Of a stretch of 64,000 nt of DNA, positions 10,000 to 21,794 are shown one piece after another. The notes beneath the pieces are model-generated. The model did no database searches and was not told the DNA's origin. It saw nothing but the letters and a program-made list of their open reading frames with translations. The position numbers were made by a program, and so were the translations under genes. Source of the stretch: Macrolepiota albuminosa (Eukaryota > Basidiomycota > Agaricomycetes > Agaricales > Agaricaceae); the NCBI GenBank assembly GCA_027475525.1, contig JAMWFC010000080.1:124001-188000 (forward strand). The letters are read 5' to 3'. Numbering within the stretch: position 1 is the first letter of the stretch; each line of letters starts with the position of its first letter.

Positions 10000-11776
10000 G
10001 TTAAGAGGAGTAGAATAGACCGAACCGGGACCATCTCGTGGTCGAGCTGGCTGAGACGTGAAGCCAAATTCATTCAGATTGCCCATCCTGGATGGGGCAC
10101 GGGAATTTGTGGTCTTTCGCCTGGCCTGTTGGTTTGGTTGAGTCGGCTGCTGTGTGGCGTGGTGTAGCGCGGGAGTCGTGAGCTCTTCATATGGTTTTGG
10201 AGCGAGCTTCTGTGGTGCCGTGGCCCAGGATGCAGGATCATCCGTTGGGAAGAGCGGCATCCTGTTTTCAGGGAAGTTGGAGTCGAGGTTGGAGCCGCGT
10301 CGAAGGAACTCAGGGCAGGCTCTATCCGAGCTGGAGTGGGTGGAGTTAGGACCGCATGAAGCGCAGCTGGGGCTCTGTGCTGCGCAGCTAAAAACGTCGT
10401 GGTCAGTGCTGGAGCGACGGTGACAGACAGCGGAGGAGAGACAGTCCTTCCGAAGATGGCCATATTTCTGGCAGTTGCTGCAGCGGAGGGGTTCTCGGAT
10501 GTCTTTGCAGGTAGGAACCAGGCGACCGCCGATGAAGATCCTGCCCGAGATCATGGCATTGGCGGTGTGGGCATCCGAGCACTCGATCTTGAGCGATGCA
10601 ACTGTTTGATCAGGCGAGCGCAGTTCGGGGCGTTTGAGCCAGCAGGCTGAGGATATGGAGTTGGGTAATAGATTGTTTTCGTGCTCAATGGTGCGGAGGC
10701 TAACGGCGAGGTCCGGGTCAAAGGGCCCAGTGCACGGCACAAACCTGGCTATCAGGCTAAAAGCCTTGTCTACCGTCTCTGCACTGTCACCAAACAGGTC
10801 ACTCAGGAGTAACCAGTCAGTGGACGCATATTGGCGGAATCTAGCGGCAGAGTCAGCTGAATCGAATTCGGCTAAGTACGCACTGGGGCTGGTCCTTCTG
10901 AGACCAATCGCCACCGTCTGGATGCGAGGGGCATCCAACTCCCCTTCCTCTGGCTCACGGGAGATCGAGGACTTCTCGTCGAGGGCCCTAAGGGCTGAGT
11001 TGAGCGCTGTCCGCAGCTTAGACGCGCCGGCTGCGGTAGGGTCAGTCGGAGCTCCCACGTCGCCGGGCTTGAAGTGTATGAGCACTGTCCTTGCGTCGCG
11101 TAGGATACGTTGTTGGACCTTGGTAGCGTCTTCCTGGGAGAGCGAGCAGTGCTGCTTGATGGCGAACACGGGCTGGGGGGGGGGGGCTCGCGTTTCCGGC
11201 CTTTGCAACTGAAGCCCAGGTGGGCTGGGACAGGGGCCCCAGTGGTGGTGGCGCCTGTATCTTAGAGACGGCGTTCGAGAGGGTTGAGGCTATGCGGTCC
11301 AGGTCTTTGGTGACTGAATTCAGGGTGAGTGAAGTCTCCGCTCGGCTGGAGTCGTTGGCCGATATGAAATCTGCGGACGAGTTCAGCTTGTCGACAGCGG
11401 CAGATAGCTTACCAAGGGTCTTCTCAGCAACCGCCTCCGCGAGAAGCGATGACACCTGATCGGTGACGTTGGCCTCTAAGACAAAGGCCACTGCCAGAGC
11501 CGCATTCTTCAGGTCGGGGGTCTTGGGCGTCAGAGCAGCTGTCACCAGGACATTAGCCAGCTTAGTTCTATCGTATGGTTCCGCCGCCAGTATCCAGCCT
11601 CTGGATTCGAGCCAGCGTCTCGCGTCGGATACTGATCTGATCGTGCCTGAGTCCACTGCCAAGAGTGACGTGAGGTCGGAATGAGTCGGGAGCGGGGGTG
11701 GGTGTCCGGGGGTCCCACTAAGAGGGGGGCCTGCACCGGAGGGCCTGCGGGAGGAGGAGCGAATCGTCGGGGACAT
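9997..11776 (-). pseudogene. LINE ORF1 (gag-like RNA-binding protein), frameshifted
   Basis: The first ATG is at 11776. The N-terminal half (11776-11042 frame) is Pro/Ser-rich and then helical. The C-terminal half (frame ending at 9997) has CCHC-type knuckles starting CSNCQKYGHLRKDC followed by a second Cys/His cluster, expected of a nucleic-acid-binding ORF1 protein. The frames meet at a run of twelve G on the plus strand (11175-11186), where one base too many or too few explains the switch; sequences on both sides then join smoothly. Either an indel or a sequencing error. The stop codon overlaps the endonuclease start as TAATG. Confidence 0.8.
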
Positions 11777-11938
11777 TATCGTCCCCAAGGGTGCGTAGAG
11801 AGGTGAGAGGTGGTGTTTAAGCTGAGGGAAGGTGGTCCGTTAGAGGCTAGCCTCGCGGTATGTAGATTCTACGCTAGCTACGACCAAAAACCCCAGGACC
11901 CCGGAAGAGGTGATGGTGGTTTAGGATCAAGGAGCGTC

Positions 11939-11953
11939 TCCCACCCACGTCTT
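11939..11953. repeat. LINE target-site duplication, copy at the 5' end
   Basis: A perfect match to the 15-mer at 5510-5524. It fixes the LINE's 5' terminus at 11938. Confidence 0.93.
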
Positions 11954-12900
11954 CCAAGTTCCTACGTGCACCTAACTAACTATTACAAACAATATACAAA
12001 TCAAAACTCGGTGCTTCATGGTTGCTCGTTATACCAAAGCTGACGAGCGCCACGAACGAACAAAGATCCCTCCCATCCAAACGCGCTCACCAGACCAACT
12101 GTGCAAACTCATTCATTCGTAATCACAAACACACTTTATAATATTATCCTAACGATAGCTATCACCTACAACCACTCTCAACCCGCAACACCAACCCGAC
12201 GCTTTTAAAAAATCGGTAACATCATCGTATGTTATCAATTTCAAAGTCTAAGTAGTGCATTTGCATGAAGAGGAGACATGGAAGTAACTATACATATACT
12301 ACGAGGACTCGAGGAAGATTAAAAAAAACATCGAAGGCTGCGCGTGCGTGAGGGTAACTAAAATAACTGAACAGTGGTATGTATAGAGTCTGTCTAGAGA
12401 GCTATAAGCGGTTCGAATTACTTACTGCTAAGATGCCAGGTGCTGATTCGGTTTATAATTATACGGAGCTTCTGTTCGACGAGAAAAGAGGAAAACAACA
12501 GTCTGAGTAGTAGCGAGGGTGCGAGGTATACGAGTCGATGATTCGAATGCACGGAAAGAGAAAAAAAAGAAAGAAGATTAAGAAAGAGGTATCTGATGCT
12601 GACCTTTGGAAGACGATATAGCGGTATACGTAGCGGTAGTCAAAGGCTGAAAAAAAGTCCGAATTAAGGCTGGTTTGAGTTCTGATACGAATCTTCTGAC
12701 GATGTGTACGATTGTATGTATGTATCTGTAGCAACGAGGAAAAAAAAAGAAAAACCGGAACCGAGAATAGCTAGCCGGAAAGCGATAATAGTTCTGAATG
12801 CTGAACAAGCGAAAAGCTATGGAGTTTGCTGCCGGTATCCTTAAAAAAAGCAACCCATCAACATCGACCAAAGGGAAAAGAAAAAGAAAACTGACACTCA
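11954..12900. other. Spacer and probable 3' UTR of the RRM gene
   Basis: AT-rich with many A runs on the plus strand (U-rich on the gene's strand), as in fungal 3' UTRs. The minus strand has a possible donor GTGAGT overlapping the RRM stop codon at 12901, so one more terminal exon here cannot be excluded. Confidence 0.45.
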
Positions 12901-15900
12901 CTACGTCTGTCCCTGTCCCTGCACCTGCGTCTGTCCTCCACCAATCTGCATCTTCAAGCCCCCCTTCCCACTCGCCTTCAAACCACCATCCGACACCCCG
13001 ACGCCGACGCCAACTCCGACTCCGACACCGACACCGACGCCCATCCCCGCAGGCTCAAGCGCACTGAAGAACGGCGTCGCAGGACTAAGCGTCGACGGCG
13101 TATCGCGGGAGTACGTAAGCGCTGGCGAGACGAGTGAGGGCGAGTCGGCGGTCGGAGAGTCGAGGTACTGTTGGTTCGAGCTCTGTGCCTGACTCTGTGT
13201 CTGGTTCGCGTTCTTCTGGTGCTGATTATGATGCTGGCTGGAATTGTGTCCATGGCCATGGCCATGATGATGATGATGCGCACGGGACTGGGACTGGGAC
13301 TGGGACTGCGTTCGGCCATGCACATGGCCATGGTGGTTCTGATGATGATGATGCTGATGATTCGGGTGATGATACCTCAACGGCGCCGCCGCCACACCTG
13401 GGCTCTTTACCTCCTCATACCCATCATGCGCCACCTCACTATCATATAATGTCTGCGTCTGCGCCTGTGCCTGCGTTTGCGCCTTTGGACTATTCAAACC
13501 GGATCTATAGCTCTGGTTGCTGTTGCCGTTGTTACTGCTGGTATTGTTATTCTTGCTGACTGTGGTACTATTGCCGTTACTGGTGCTATTACTGTTATTG
13601 CCGAACGAAAGCTGATTCGAAAGCGAGCCGGAGGTGGTGGGTATACTCATACTATTGTGCTGATAGTGTCTCGTCGCATGCGCGGCCGCCGGGACCGCAC
13701 GATGCGGGAGCGTCGAAGAACGTATATGCGCTTGCTGGTAGTTGTGCTGATTCAAAGAAGTCTGCTGGTGCTGGTTCTGCTGCTGATTCGAAAGCTGCTG
13801 ATTCTGGTTCTGGTTCTGATTCTGACTCTGGTTCTGGTTCTGAAGCTGATTCTGCTGGTTGGTGCGCGTGTTCAAAAGCGGGATTGTGTTCGTGTTCGTA
13901 TTCATATGCGTGTTCGTGTTCGTGTTCGTGTTCATGTCCATGTCCACACTCTCCCTCTCCCTCTCCCTCTGCCCCAATCGCGCGTTGACATGCGCAGGAT
14001 GGATCCGATAATTATGACTATGACCGTGCTTTGCCTGTCCACTGGCACCTGTGCCCGCATGAAACTCATCCTCACCAAGAAGCGGGACGGCGCCCAGCGC
14101 AGGCGAATACCCAGGCTTATACGCTCGCGCCCCAACGACGAAAGTCTCCCCGCCGGGCGCGACAGAGGCCTCGCTATCCCTCCTCCTCCGCATCGTATGC
14201 AAAGTGTTCGTGTTCGGTGCGAGATCCAGCGGGGGCGGTGCTGGTCGGCGTCGGAGCTGAGTCTGAGTCTGAGTCTGGGTTTGGCTCTGATACTGCTGGT
14301 GGGGATGGCCTTGGCTCGCGTACTGGCTCTGCTGCTGCTGCTGCGCCGCCACAGAATCCGCATGCGCACGCATAATAAACTCCTCCGTCGCAGTATACCC
14401 TCCACCGTTGGCAGCTCTAACGCTCGTGGGCCTGCTCTGTCCTTGGCCCTCGTATGTGAACTGCTGCTGGTGGGACTGGGGGTGACCGTACGAATGCGCA
14501 TGGTGGGACTGAACCAGCCCCACCCCGCTCGACTTCCCCCTCCCATCATACCCATGTCCGTATGCATACTCGACCGCACTGCCGTTCTCACCATAGCAAC
14601 CCTCGCCTCCATACCCATAGCCATCCTCACACCCGTAATCACACTCCCCGGCCAGATGCCTATTGCTCGCAAACTGATGGCCGTGCCCGTGCCCGTGCCC
14701 GTGTCCGTGATTAAGCGATTCAAGCAGCGCCACCATAGCCGGGTCCATCCCGCTGCCCTGCGCAGAATGCATAGTCGGATCAAGCTCCGCGTGCGCGCGG
14801 TACGGGCTCTGGTGTTGGCCCGAGTGTGAGTACACCCTCCCCGACGCGGGCGTCGGCACTGCCGCTGACGAAAGCGAGTAATCAACCGCAAACGGCGGGG
14901 TGAGCGTGTGTGCTCTCTGGTTGTGCATATGGTGCACATTGGAGTGGGCGTGGGCGGGGATGTGTGCATAATGCGGGGAGCGGTACTCTGGTATCGCTTG
15001 TCGCGGCGTCGGGATACGGTTTACGGCCGAAATCGACGAGTGTGAGTGCGAATGTGTCGGGATAGAAGGTACGGAAGGCACGGAAGGCACAGAAGGAGGC
15101 GCATTGGGAGAAACTCGGAGGTCCTGTCCGTGGAGATTAAGCAGCGCGGCCTGCGCGATCGTGAGTCTCGCTGGGCTCTCTTCGCCTTCGCGTGTTATGC
15201 GTTCGTTTCTCTATCAAAGAACCTTAGGAAAAGCCAAGACGGAGAGAGGGAAAAGAGGGATGAAAAAAAGGGAGAAACTCACCCTCAGCTCCCGCTGCTC
15301 GGGCGTATCCGCAAACCTGACGCTGATTCTGCTCCCCGAATCGTTCCACCCACGCACCTTGCACCCGTGTAGGCGTTGAATGATATCTTCTGCCCCTTCG
15401 CGGGTCTCAAATCTGTTTATGTTATCATTAGCGGTGGGAACGGAGAAGTAGCAATGCAAGGTCATGTCCGAGGGCCGTCGGGGCGGGAAAAAAAAGAAAG
15501 ACAAGGTACAAACCTAACAAACGCAATAATCCTCTCTGGATTACTCAATCTTGTCTTGAAAAACCTCGAGCTGCTAATTCTATGTGGAGACACGAGCGCG
15601 GCAAGGGTCTATCGTTCCCCAATTCAGCTCACCGCGTAGCGCCACACCAAATAGAAGAAAACACGTACCTGTTCATTGATGCTCAACGGTAATCTACACA
15701 AACCATGAACTTTGGTCAGTTCAAGTCCACTTGCTAAAGGACAAAAGAGAATGAAAAAGGAAGAAAAACTCACCCCTCCATATACAAGTTCGTACTAGTC
15801 TTATCATGCAGACTCTCCATCTTGGCCTTGAACGCGGCGCTCCCCGCTCCAGGTCCAGGTCCTACCCTCTGATCCCCACCTTCTACTGCTTCTCCCACGT

Positions 15901-17120
15901 CTAACCCACTGACGCCGCCGACGCCTGCACCGAGGTCAAAGGCACCGTCATCCTGGGACCCATCCCATGACGAGGTCTGTAGCGCGCCGAGGTGGATGTC
16001 GATCGGTGGGTTCGGGCGCATTCCGGGGATTTTGTGGGCTTGCTGCGGGTGGATGTTGAGTCTAGGCACGGAAAGTGGAGGAAGAGGGGAGGAAAAGACG
16101 TACCTTGGAGAACGTAGGATGCAAATTCCGGTATCTCCTCAAGGACGCTATACATTTTTCCGCGGATTCAACGTCTTCGAACCTATTTTATTAGGATTAT
16201 GAACGTGAGTATTTCTTGATGTACGTAAAGAAATGAACTCTCGAAAAAGACAACGCAAACAAAAAGAAAAATAAGATAAAAATGAAACAAAAAGGAAGAC
16301 GAATGAAATGAGGGGAAAAAAGAAGAAAACAAGGACACTCACAAAACAAACCCGTACCCGCTCTCACTATCCCTGACATGCCTCGTGAACGTCCTGACGC
16401 TCCTCACAGGCCCGAAGGGCGCGGCGAGTGCGTAAAGCTGGTCCTCAGGGAAGTGGGGCGGAAGCCCGTTTATGTAGACGTTGGGTGTTTTTCCAGAGCT
16501 GTCGGGTTTTGTGTCAGGGAGGGTTGGGTCGACGGTAGCCAGGGCGGGATTCGTGTTGGAGGTAATGTTTGTCGTGGTGCTAGGTTCAAAGATGAGATGA
16601 GAGGTCGCGGTGGAGTGCGAGGGTTCTGGACTGGAAAGGTCAGGAAGGGGTATGGTATGCTGTGTTGGGGCGGGTGGAAGAGGCGGGGAAGTGGTACTAA
16701 TAAGAATTTGGGCTTGTGCTTGATTTGAATTGTGATTGTGGGTCTGGTTCTGAGGCTGGAAATGCGACGGAAGGATCGGCTCTTCTATATAGACTTCGTG
16801 AGGTGAGATCGTAGAGAGGCGATGGGTTACGTACGAGAAAAAGTAATGGGCTGGCTGCGGGATAGACTAAGAGAGAGAGACGGCTCGCCCATCGAGAGCG
16901 AGTTGAGATAAATCTCGACGTCTGACGACGAATCGTCTTCCTCCTCGTCGCTCGTGCAATCGAGACGAATCGGCCCGCTCCCGCCGGTGCTCTCTCTCGA
17001 GTGTGTGATGGGAGACTGTTGGAGGCTGCTCCGGGGCGAGCGGGCCGGGGAAGACGGGGGGCGGGAGGGGGACGAGGCTGGGGAGTCTGGGAGTGGCGGG
17101 AGGAGCGGGGATGGTGACAT
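12901..17120 (-). CDS. RBMS/MSSP-like protein with two RRMs and a long low-complexity tail, about 1211 aa, 8 exons
   Basis: Exons (minus strand): 17120-16835, 16784-16343, 16182-16104, 16042-15774, 15693-15669, 15608-15514, 15412-15283, 15210-12901. They sum to 3636 nt, exactly 1212 codons with the stop. RRM1 (about 197-275) has NVYINGL and GYGFVLFE; RRM2 (about 352-435) has TNLYMEGL and IIAFVRFET, then the conserved GSRISVRFADTPEQREL. Such proteins bind single-stranded RNA or DNA; the target is unknown. Residues 443-1211 are repetitive: (HG)n near the start of the tail, poly-Q, (NT)n, (NQ)n, His-rich and (GV)n near the end. This suggests a disordered, prion-like tail able to phase-separate. 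The N-terminus has an acidic EEEDD patch. The last intron lies just before the tail exon. The stop could be spliced out if a further exon exists. Confidence 0.9.
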
Positions 17121-18366
17121 TGTGTGTTTAGTTTAAAAGTAATAGCAAAGCTGGGTAACGCAATAATAATGATGGAGGGCAGAAACAAAAACGAATCCAG
17201 AAGAGTCCTTTGCTTTATATGACGCGGAAAGACAACTGGCACACCAAGGAAGAAGCATTCGCACAGAACTGGAAGTCTGTTGACTCGATCCGGCCAGAGT
17301 TTATTTCTACATCCGAGGAGTGATCGTCGTTACTGTCAATGTCATCACCACAAGTGTCTGCTCCAAGTTTGAGGTAGAGTCAAATGAACTGAAAGACAGA
17401 CATGGTAGACTGTGGCGCCATCCATCGCATCTTTCAGGTCTCCCTACTGCGCCGCAAAAAACGGGTCGTCCATGTCCAATGTTTTCAACTCCGCGTCATC
17501 TGCTCACGTGTGCTACGTCATCGAGGTTCTAAGGTTGACACGAGAAGTCGAAAGCTGCTCCGATCCAGAGGTTTGGGAAACACAGGATGCATCACATGCG
17601 GCCGTCGATCATCCCATAAACCTATCAGACCGCATTTTAACGTGTGCTCTGAAACCATGCCGGATGTGGTTGTTGAGTTTTGACGCGCAATTGTTTCTAG
17701 ATGAGAACAACAATGCCCAGTTCATGCGTCTCATGCGAGTACGAACTAAATTTATTTGTTACCTAGATGAGAACAATAATGCTAGGTAACGGAAGTAAGT
17801 GATGGTGTGTAATAATGTAATGTAGCTGTCCAACATACCTCAGTTCATGCGCGTCATGCGAATACGAACTGAGGGATAACAAATAAAGAAAACAAAAAAA
17901 AGGGTGCGGCGTAGCCGAACACACGTGATGCCTCCACCCTCTGACCGCGGTCACTGGTGACTTCTCTTGCGTTCCAAGCAAAAATAAGAAAAAAATATAT
18001 CATAATCACGGATCCATGGATACCATATCCATCTGATGAAGACGCTGGTACATCCGTTTTCAATAAGAGTTTCATGTGCGTCGTTTTGGCAACATTGACG
18101 CCGTTTTCTGAGCTCTGAACACCTGTAGCTCAAAGAAGCCTTCTCAAGGTCCGTGGTCGTACTAAGAGATATCACGTTTTTTCAGTCAGACTTTAATGAA
18201 ATGTTCAACGACACGCTACTTATGTGGATTTGATCCATATAACACAGCAACAAAAGACAACATCACACAGCCCACGAGAGCCAATATAAAGAGACTAATC
18301 TAGAATGACAACAGCTAGTTCGTACCTTCTTCTCCCTCATAGAACAGCATTTGCACAACCGCGGAA
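17121..18366. other. Intergenic region, no gene recognised
   Basis: Contains the presumed promoter of the RRM gene (minus strand) and short ORFs on both strands without motifs. A local imperfect repeat at 17698-17876 is listed separately. Confidence 0.45.
17698..17876. repeat. Short imperfect direct repeat with a hairpin
   Basis: The block TAGATGAGAACAA(C/T)AATGC occurs at about 17698 and 17763, and CAGTTCATGCG-TCATGCGA-TACGAACT at about 17720 and 17841. The second copy is flanked by CTCAGTTC and GAACTGAG, an 8-bp perfect stem with a 19-nt loop. No coding sense; origin unknown. Confidence 0.5.
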
Positions 18367-19000
18367 ATGGGACATATCTTCCATCCTGGGCCTAACACAC
18401 TTGGGGCCATCTTCATCGGCGGAATAGTCACTGCAATGCAAGTGCTTCAGCAAAACCCTAAAGCATTATATTTATCCTGATCATTCTCTTTCCTAGCCTC
18501 TATGGTATAGCGTGTGTCCAGTTCTACATCTACTTCACAAATGATCGCAAAGATGGGAAATGGTTAAGGACAATAGTAGGTTTCAGTCCTCTTACACCTT
18601 GTGTTTCCCGATATGATTATTTCTATGGCAGGTATCCCTCCTTTGGTATGCAAGACTGCATATACACTTGTTTTGATATGGATGAACTATCCCAGGATAC
18701 TGGACACCAGTCAGCTGGCTTTGGTCACACAGGGCTTGTACCATTTCATTATCATGGACTTTGGAGACAGTGTTTTGAGTAAACCTTGGTATATCAGAGA
18801 TCTTTCATTTATAAACTTGCAGCCTCTCAATGAATGTCTACAGGAGCTTTTTTGTGCGTAGCAATATAATTCTATGGAACTATCACCATTATTCAATCTG
18901 ATCAACTCTGCAGGGACTGGCGATAATCTCGGTGAGTTTTCAGCCAGTGAATGAAAAAGAAATGTTAGAGTCTTAGTCTCCTTCAATTCAGAATGTGAAC
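18367..19000 (+). pseudogene. Broken DUF6534-like multi-pass membrane protein gene with a GC-AG intron and a 14-nt exon
   Basis: Exons inferred: 18367-18437, 18497-18575, 18632-18645, 18696-18853, 18915-18932. They spell a start like MGHIFHPGPNTLGAIFIGG, then LYGIACVQFYIYFTND, KWLRTIVSLLWILDT, LALVTQGLYHFIIMDFGD and LQPLNECLQELF, the order of transmembrane helices seen in fungal DUF6534 proteins. Intron 1 starts GCAAGT (a GC-AG intron); exon 3 is only 14 nt, and both are needed to keep the family sequence. After 18932 a possible next helix (MLIIRWCARSN) appears out of phase and the rest is missing, so the gene is truncated or decayed. Family assignment is from memory of its motifs. Function unknown. 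Confidence 0.6.
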
Positions 19001-21262
19001 ATGTTAATTATTAGATGGTGTGCTCGGTCCAATGACAACTATTTTTCATAAAAACAATCATTGGTTTCTAGGATCTTTGGACGACGTGTCTGGCTCTGTA
19101 TGTGGAAACACCTCATTAGTATTTATGGGTGAAGTGCCTTACATCAACTTTACTAGTGTCGGCAAAGAATATATTGCTTGTCACATGCATTGTAATTCCA
19201 AGCCCTTATGTCTGTGGTTCAACCAACTGATCAAAAGCAGGCTTTAGTATCTCTGCTCTCCTGTTGTATGAACTGTCACAATTTCAAATGTATTACAATG
19301 ACACTGCCACTCAGCATCAGTTCTTGGTGATTGAAATTCCTTTGCATGCAACTAGGCAACTAAATTAATATACATCCTCAAGTTATGGCTCTACATGTGT
19401 GAGTGCTCAATCTTTGCAACTATTTAATCTCATGTATCTTGACATAAATTAGATACCTTTCAACAACAATAGTATCAGTGAGTTAAATAAATGCAGAACT
19501 TCTTCTTTCATTACATTATAATAGTACTTGATCTACTTGGGGCTGTCCAGTGGTTGCTGACATTCTTATTGCAACCTTTTTATGTATCAACCTATGGCAC
19601 CACCAAACTGGGTTTAAAAAGTAAATTTCTTCGGATTACAAATAAGTTTTTTCAATAGCTCAATTATTCATTTCAAGGACCAAATTGTTAGTTAGGACCC
19701 TCATGATATACAGTATCAATACAGGTGTGTATTTTATTTCACTTCACAATCAATAATTGGTAAAATTTTGGACTAGCTCTGCTCACAAGGTATGTAACTA
19801 TCAGTCTTTCTGTTTAATATGAACTTTAGATATATAATTTCTTGAATAGTTTTTGCTCCATGGCATGCTTGATTAGCTATGTTATTTGGCCCAATACTTT
19901 TGTTTTTATAGCCATTTACTTTCTCCTGAGCAACTGTAAGTATTTTATTCTTTTTAACATTTTTAGCATTATTTATATCTGGTTTATATGAACTAGTGTT
20001 TATCAACAGCCTTCTAGCATCACTTAATAGCAGGGAGGCACTTTCTGAGAGAATTGAAGCTGTTTCTCATATTTCCATTCCAAATGGTGTTATTCAAACT
20101 TGTCCATCTAACAATGGCCCTAACTTGTCTGCATAACACATTGAATTAGCACAAAGTAGAGAAAGACTTGATCAAGAATTTCATTTTTAACAATCCTGTC
20201 TGATTACTTCTATTTTGAATAAAGCAATAGCTTCAGTATATATATTTATGTTTACATGATCAAAGCCTTTTCAAGTCTGCATATCTAGTATATACTGATA
20301 TAGTTGAACATGTTCAATAAAGCTATATGAAAATATATCTGTTTACATTGCTGATTTTTTCAATTTGAATAGAAATTTAACTTAGTATTGAAGCATATCA
20401 ATGGCATTGATACAAGTTTTCTTTAACTAAGATAAAATAAAGTTTTTATATTGCCAATGAAGGAATCTGAAGCATTGCAGCAATCATGTAGCGAAACTCT
20501 AAAGAGGAGGTAAGAGTAAAACAAGGTTCTGTTGAGAAACTTCCTCTTGAGCCATCTTCCTCTAGGTAAGCTGAGCAGTACTTTCTTTGAAGGAACTTCA
20601 TCAAGAGTTTCACTACCTCATTCTAGAGCAATGTAAAGTTAGAAGAATATATATTTTAACTATTTACCACACCACTTGGCATAATAAGACTCTACTAGTG
20701 GTGGTTAGTATTGTGTAGCCCTGACAATTTGTGGGCAACAGAAGCCAAGATTTGTGAGTAGATGGCCCAGTACCAAGAGCATGAAAGGGCTGAATAGTTG
20801 TGCCTGTTTGCTGAGTTATTTATAAGTTATATTTGTTTTTGATTTCTGCAGCCCTAAAATCTAGCATCTAATCAGACTTCTTTGTTATCTGATAAAATTG
20901 ATGCCTTGTTAGCTGGTATCAATATTGAAGAGGTAAAACAGCTTTTCTCCTTTTGCTTTTTGTATTACTGATTTTGAAAAGTCAACACACACATTTACAA
21001 CATTAGCTAGTCTTTGTAACAATGCACCTTTGCTTAGTACTGTGCCTCAGTTCTCAGCCCTCTTTACTGCTTTGACCACCATATTGCCCATGATTGATAG
21101 CCTTTTTTGCAGTAAGATGTCTCCTGTGCATGCAACATTTTGTCATTTGGCTATCAAACACACATTGGTTTCTTGAGGCAACTCTAAGTCTGGACCAGTA
21201 CAAACAATTTCCCATGCTCTTCAACAGAACTTCACTGTAGTTATTGAACATGCTTCTTATAC
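19001..21262. other. AT-rich decayed sequence left of the gypsy insertion
   Basis: No intact ORF. Fragments with stops look like an old repeat. Because the gypsy element duplicated TTATG on insertion, this stretch was originally continuous with 34338 onward, which carries a decayed Cys-rich coding remnant. Confidence 0.45.
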
Positions 21263-21267
21263 TTATG
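21263..21267. repeat. Target-site duplication TTATG of gypsy copy 1 (3' LTR side)
   Basis: TTATG directly precedes the LTR at 21268 and directly follows the LTR ending at 34332 (34333-34337). Confidence 0.88.
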
Positions 21268-21440
21268 TGTAACCTGCGTTACGAGTTAGAACTATCTTGT
21301 GTGTATCACACAGTGCTAAATCAGACCACAGTATTGGATTTGACTAGTACTTAGAGTGAAAACAAGATGTTGTCTTATGTAATACTCTACTGAATAATTA
21401 TAGCGTCGTTGACGCTAGTACTACGTGTGACTCTGTTACA
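21268..21440 (-). repeat. 3' LTR of gypsy copy 1 (173 bp)
   Basis: Begins TGTAACCTGCG and ends GTTACA (plus strand). It aligns without gaps to 34160-34332 with about ten differences, all transitions and nearly all explained by CpG to TpG or CpA. Confidence 0.93.
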
Positions 21441-21471
21441 TACCCCCCAATGAGACCGAATACTCGGTCTT
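21441..21471 (-). promoter_or_regulatory. Polypurine tract and adjoining palindrome of gypsy copy 1
   Basis: On the minus strand ATTGGGGGGTA lies directly before the 3' LTR, a standard plus-strand primer. Next to it is AGACCGA-ATAC-TCGGTCT (21454-21471), a perfect 7-bp inverted repeat that would form a hairpin in the transcript. Confidence 0.75.
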
Positions 21472-21794
21472 AGGAAGGGAGTTGGAGCGAGATGTAGGGT
21501 GCACAATAGTGCAAACAACAGATGAATAACACGCGTATTGCGTGGCTGCAAGACATTAGCATTTATTTGCAGCATAGATGTGTCATCTAGACACAATAGG
21601 AATCAGTCCTTATCAGACAAGTGTGCATGTTGCGCCAGCAGTAGATGCATTATGAATATATATAACAAAATAAAAACAAAACTTGAGTGACCCCTCCTCT
21701 GGGTCCACTGTATCTACACACAACTCTGGAGTGCGTATCAGCTGAAATGTTTCGAGTGAATTACTCAAAGGTACCTACACAACAAAATATGGGT

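Larger units (their letters stand above)
5525..11938 (-). mobile_element. Full-length LINE (non-LTR retrotransposon, Tad1-like with RNase H), about 6.4 kb
   Basis: Read on the minus strand: 5' UTR (11777-11938), ORF1 with CCHC knuckles, APE-type endonuclease, reverse transcriptase, RNase H, terminal zinc motif, 3' UTR (5525-5947) and poly(A). Both ends are defined by the perfect 15-bp target duplication, so it is complete and fairly recent. Two lesions are visible: a +1 frame change at a run of twelve C in ORF1 and one in-frame TGA between endonuclease and RT. It sits between the kinase gene and the 3' end of the RRM gene and breaks neither. The Tad1 assignment rests on the RT-RNase H layout in a fungus. 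Confidence 0.92.

Noticed and set aside
13477..14829. 450-codon plus-strand ORF opposite the RRM protein tail
   Set aside because: It is the antisense translation of repeat-rich coding DNA (Leu/Val/Arg strings), with no domain. The minus-strand gene is proven by its exon phases and RRMs.
13932..14969. 345-codon minus-strand ORF in another frame of the same exon
   Set aside because: A shadow frame of the low-complexity tail.
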